A stretch of 36,974 nucleotides of DNA, taken from NCBI GenBank assembly GCA_022510445.1, contig JAFLTN010000010.1, positions 1 through 36,974 on the forward strand, in the 5' to 3' direction. The notes below the pieces were generated by a model that saw only the letters and a program-made list of their open reading frames with translations, was not told where the DNA came from and ran no database searches. Positions 35,879-36,974 of this stretch are shown here, piece by piece (the stretch's first letter is position 1; the number at the start of each line of letters is the position of its first letter). The DNA is from Muribaculaceae bacterium (GTDB lineage: Bacteria > Bacteroidota > Bacteroidia > Bacteroidales > Muribaculaceae). Made by a program: the position numbers and the translations under genes.

Positions 35879-36385
35879 ATGAGCCAACAGTCACCATTCA
35901 TTACTTCGGTACTAAGTATGCAGGCGAATCTCAGATCGTTTGCATTAAAGCTCACGATGGATAATGATGCTGCTCATGATCTTGTGCAAGACACTACACT
36001 TAAGGCGCTCAACAACGAGGACAAATTCGTTGATAATGCAAACCTCAAGGGGTGGATGCTTACGATTATGCGTAACATTTTTATCAACAACTATCGAAAA
36101 AATGTGCGCGAAAACACTTTGGTTGACTCTTCCAAAGATCTCTTCCATCTTAATTTAAGCCAGGATTCAGGCATCGAAACTCCCGACGGAGCTTACGCTG
36201 TCAATGAAATCTCAGCCATCCTTGCTAAATTTCCGAAAGATTTTAGTGAACCTTTCTCTTTACATGTGGCCGGTTATAAATATGAGGAGATTTCCGAGAA
36301 ACTCTCTATGCCATTAGGCACAGTGAAAAGCAGGATTTTCTTCACAAGAAAGAGACTTCGCGAAATCCTGAAAGACTATCAATAG
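35879..36385 (+). CDS. ECF-type RNA polymerase sigma factor
   Basis: This 168-residue sigma-70 family protein has a sigma-2 region (DAAHDLVQDTTLKAL, about 31-45, and GWMLTIMRNIFINNYRK, about 58-74) and a sigma-4 helix-turn-helix (YKYEEISEKLSMPLGTVKSR, about 133-152). Size and layout fit the extracytoplasmic function group. It resembles the EcfO-like factors of Bacteroides, though this is from memory. No anti-sigma gene lies beside it. A strong terminator follows, separating it from the rRNA operon. Confidence 0.9.
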   Translation: MSQQSPFITSVLSMQANLRSFALKLTMDNDAAHDLVQDTTLKALNNEDKFVDNANLKGWMLTIMRNIFINNYRKNVRENTLVDSSKDLFHLNLSQDSGIETPDGAYAVNEISAILAKFPKDFSEPFSLHVAGYKYEEISEKLSMPLGTVKSRIFFTRKRLREILKDYQ

Positions 36386-36420
36386 TTTTTTAGACATTAT
36401 TTGATTGATCACTTAAAGAG

Positions 36421-36447
36421 GTGCGGGTTTTTACCCGCACTTTTTTT
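36421..36447 (+). terminator. Intrinsic terminator after the sigma factor
   Basis: Perfect 8-bp GC-rich stem GTGCGGGT/ACCCGCAC with a TTTT loop, followed by seven T residues. Confidence 0.95.
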
Positions 36448-36563
36448 CTTAAAACATCTCTTATTTAACAGAATTGCACACAAATTAACATATTTTTAAT
36501 TGATTGATGAATAAAGTTTTGCGACTACCGTCCTTATTTTGGGGCGACTAAAAGTCGAAGAAA

Positions 36564-36595
36564 TTTGGATAGGGTCGGAAATGACAGTAATTTTG
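36564..36595 (+). promoter_or_regulatory. rRNA operon promoter
   Basis: TTTG (36564-36567), exactly 20 bases, then TAATTTTG (36588-36595). It is a full match to the Bacteroidota consensus and lies about 250 bases before the 16S gene, a distance typical of rRNA leaders. Confidence 0.75.
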
Positions 36596-36848
36596 CAACC
36601 GCTGTCGGAAAGACAGGGGGTGATAGCCCTGGAAGCGGACAGCGGAAGAGGACACTGACAAGATTGCCACAGGACAGGATAAGGGAAGCGAGAGCTACCC
36701 AAATCCGAGCAGCGTAAGAAAGACGAACGGGAGAACAAGAAATAAGTTTCCGTCAAAAAAGACCTGAGACAAAACACCGCTGGGACAGACAATCACGCCA
36801 CGGACATCGTGGCGGTCCTAAGATAGGAATAAATAAAAAAAAGATAAA

Positions 36849-36974
<126 letters not shown>

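Larger units (their letters stand above)
36386..36848. other. Sigma terminator, rRNA promoter and 16S leader
   Basis: The 463-base gap holds the terminator at 36421, an AT-rich upstream zone, the rRNA promoter at 36564-36595, and about 245 bases of transcribed leader. In the leader, a perfect 7-bp hairpin (CGCCACG, GACAT, CGTGGCG) lies at 36796-36814 and a small TCCTA/TAGGA hairpin at 36817-36829. No convincing protein-coding gene is present. Confidence 0.7.

Overview
This window comes from a member of the Bacteroidales (Bacteroidota), probably a gut lineage such as Muribaculaceae or a Prevotella relative. Three things support this. The 16S rRNA 5' end at the right edge reads like Bacteroidales. 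At least six promoters fit the Bacteroidota pattern (TTTG or a near match, 19-21 bases, then TAnnTTTG). The gene set includes a lipoprotein TamA variant (TamL) next to TamB, a DUF2795 protein beside a PduO-type adenosyltransferase, and a Bacteroidetes-type myo-inositol phosphate synthase. Genus cannot be settled from this window. Shine-Dalgarno sequences are not a useful guide here, so several starts were chosen from conserved N-termini or from hairpins that overlap the longer alternatives.

Layout. (1) 1-1264: a small orphan ORF, a convergent terminator, and a minus-strand pair (cobalamin adenosyltransferase, DUF2795). (2) 1426-9107: dnaX, then the translation/transcription operon rimP-nusA-infB, followed by folK and a VanZ-like membrane protein; a terminator-like hairpin sits in the leader before rimP. 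(3) 9144-17585: tamB and tamL, an unknown one-helix membrane protein, and a glycosyltransferase. (4) 17766-20399: a tRNA-Pro(CGG) with its own promoter, a second glycosyltransferase and metK. (5) 20604-23900: a PpiD/SurA-like chaperone-isomerase and rlmN. (6) 24040-30197: pdxA leading into a run of nucleotidyltransferase, ATP-grasp-like protein, CDP-alcohol phosphatidyltransferase and HAD-family protein, followed by myo-inositol-1-phosphate synthase. (7) 30325-35813: trmD, then an envelope cluster (FtsB/DivIC-like protein, unknown membrane protein, coaX, FadL-like outer-membrane protein, lptC-like lipoprotein, CNNM/CorC-like protein). (8) 35879-36974: an ECF sigma factor, a strong terminator, an rRNA promoter and leader, and the start of a 16S rRNA gene.

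Most of the window is housekeeping. The most interesting part is region 6, which looks like an inositol-phospholipid (or other phospho-inositol conjugate) pathway of a non-standard type. It combines an inositol phosphate synthase with a sugar-nucleotide-type nucleotidyltransferase, an ATP-grasp protein, a CDP-alcohol phosphatidyltransferase lacking the fourth motif aspartate, and a HAD protein lacking the usual acid/base aspartate. The chemistry it carries out cannot be read from sequence alone.

Other points of note are the possible attenuator ahead of rimP-nusA-infB, a recurring intergenic hairpin with the core GTATCAA/TTGACA, and a hairpin that overlaps the longest start of the second glycosyltransferase.
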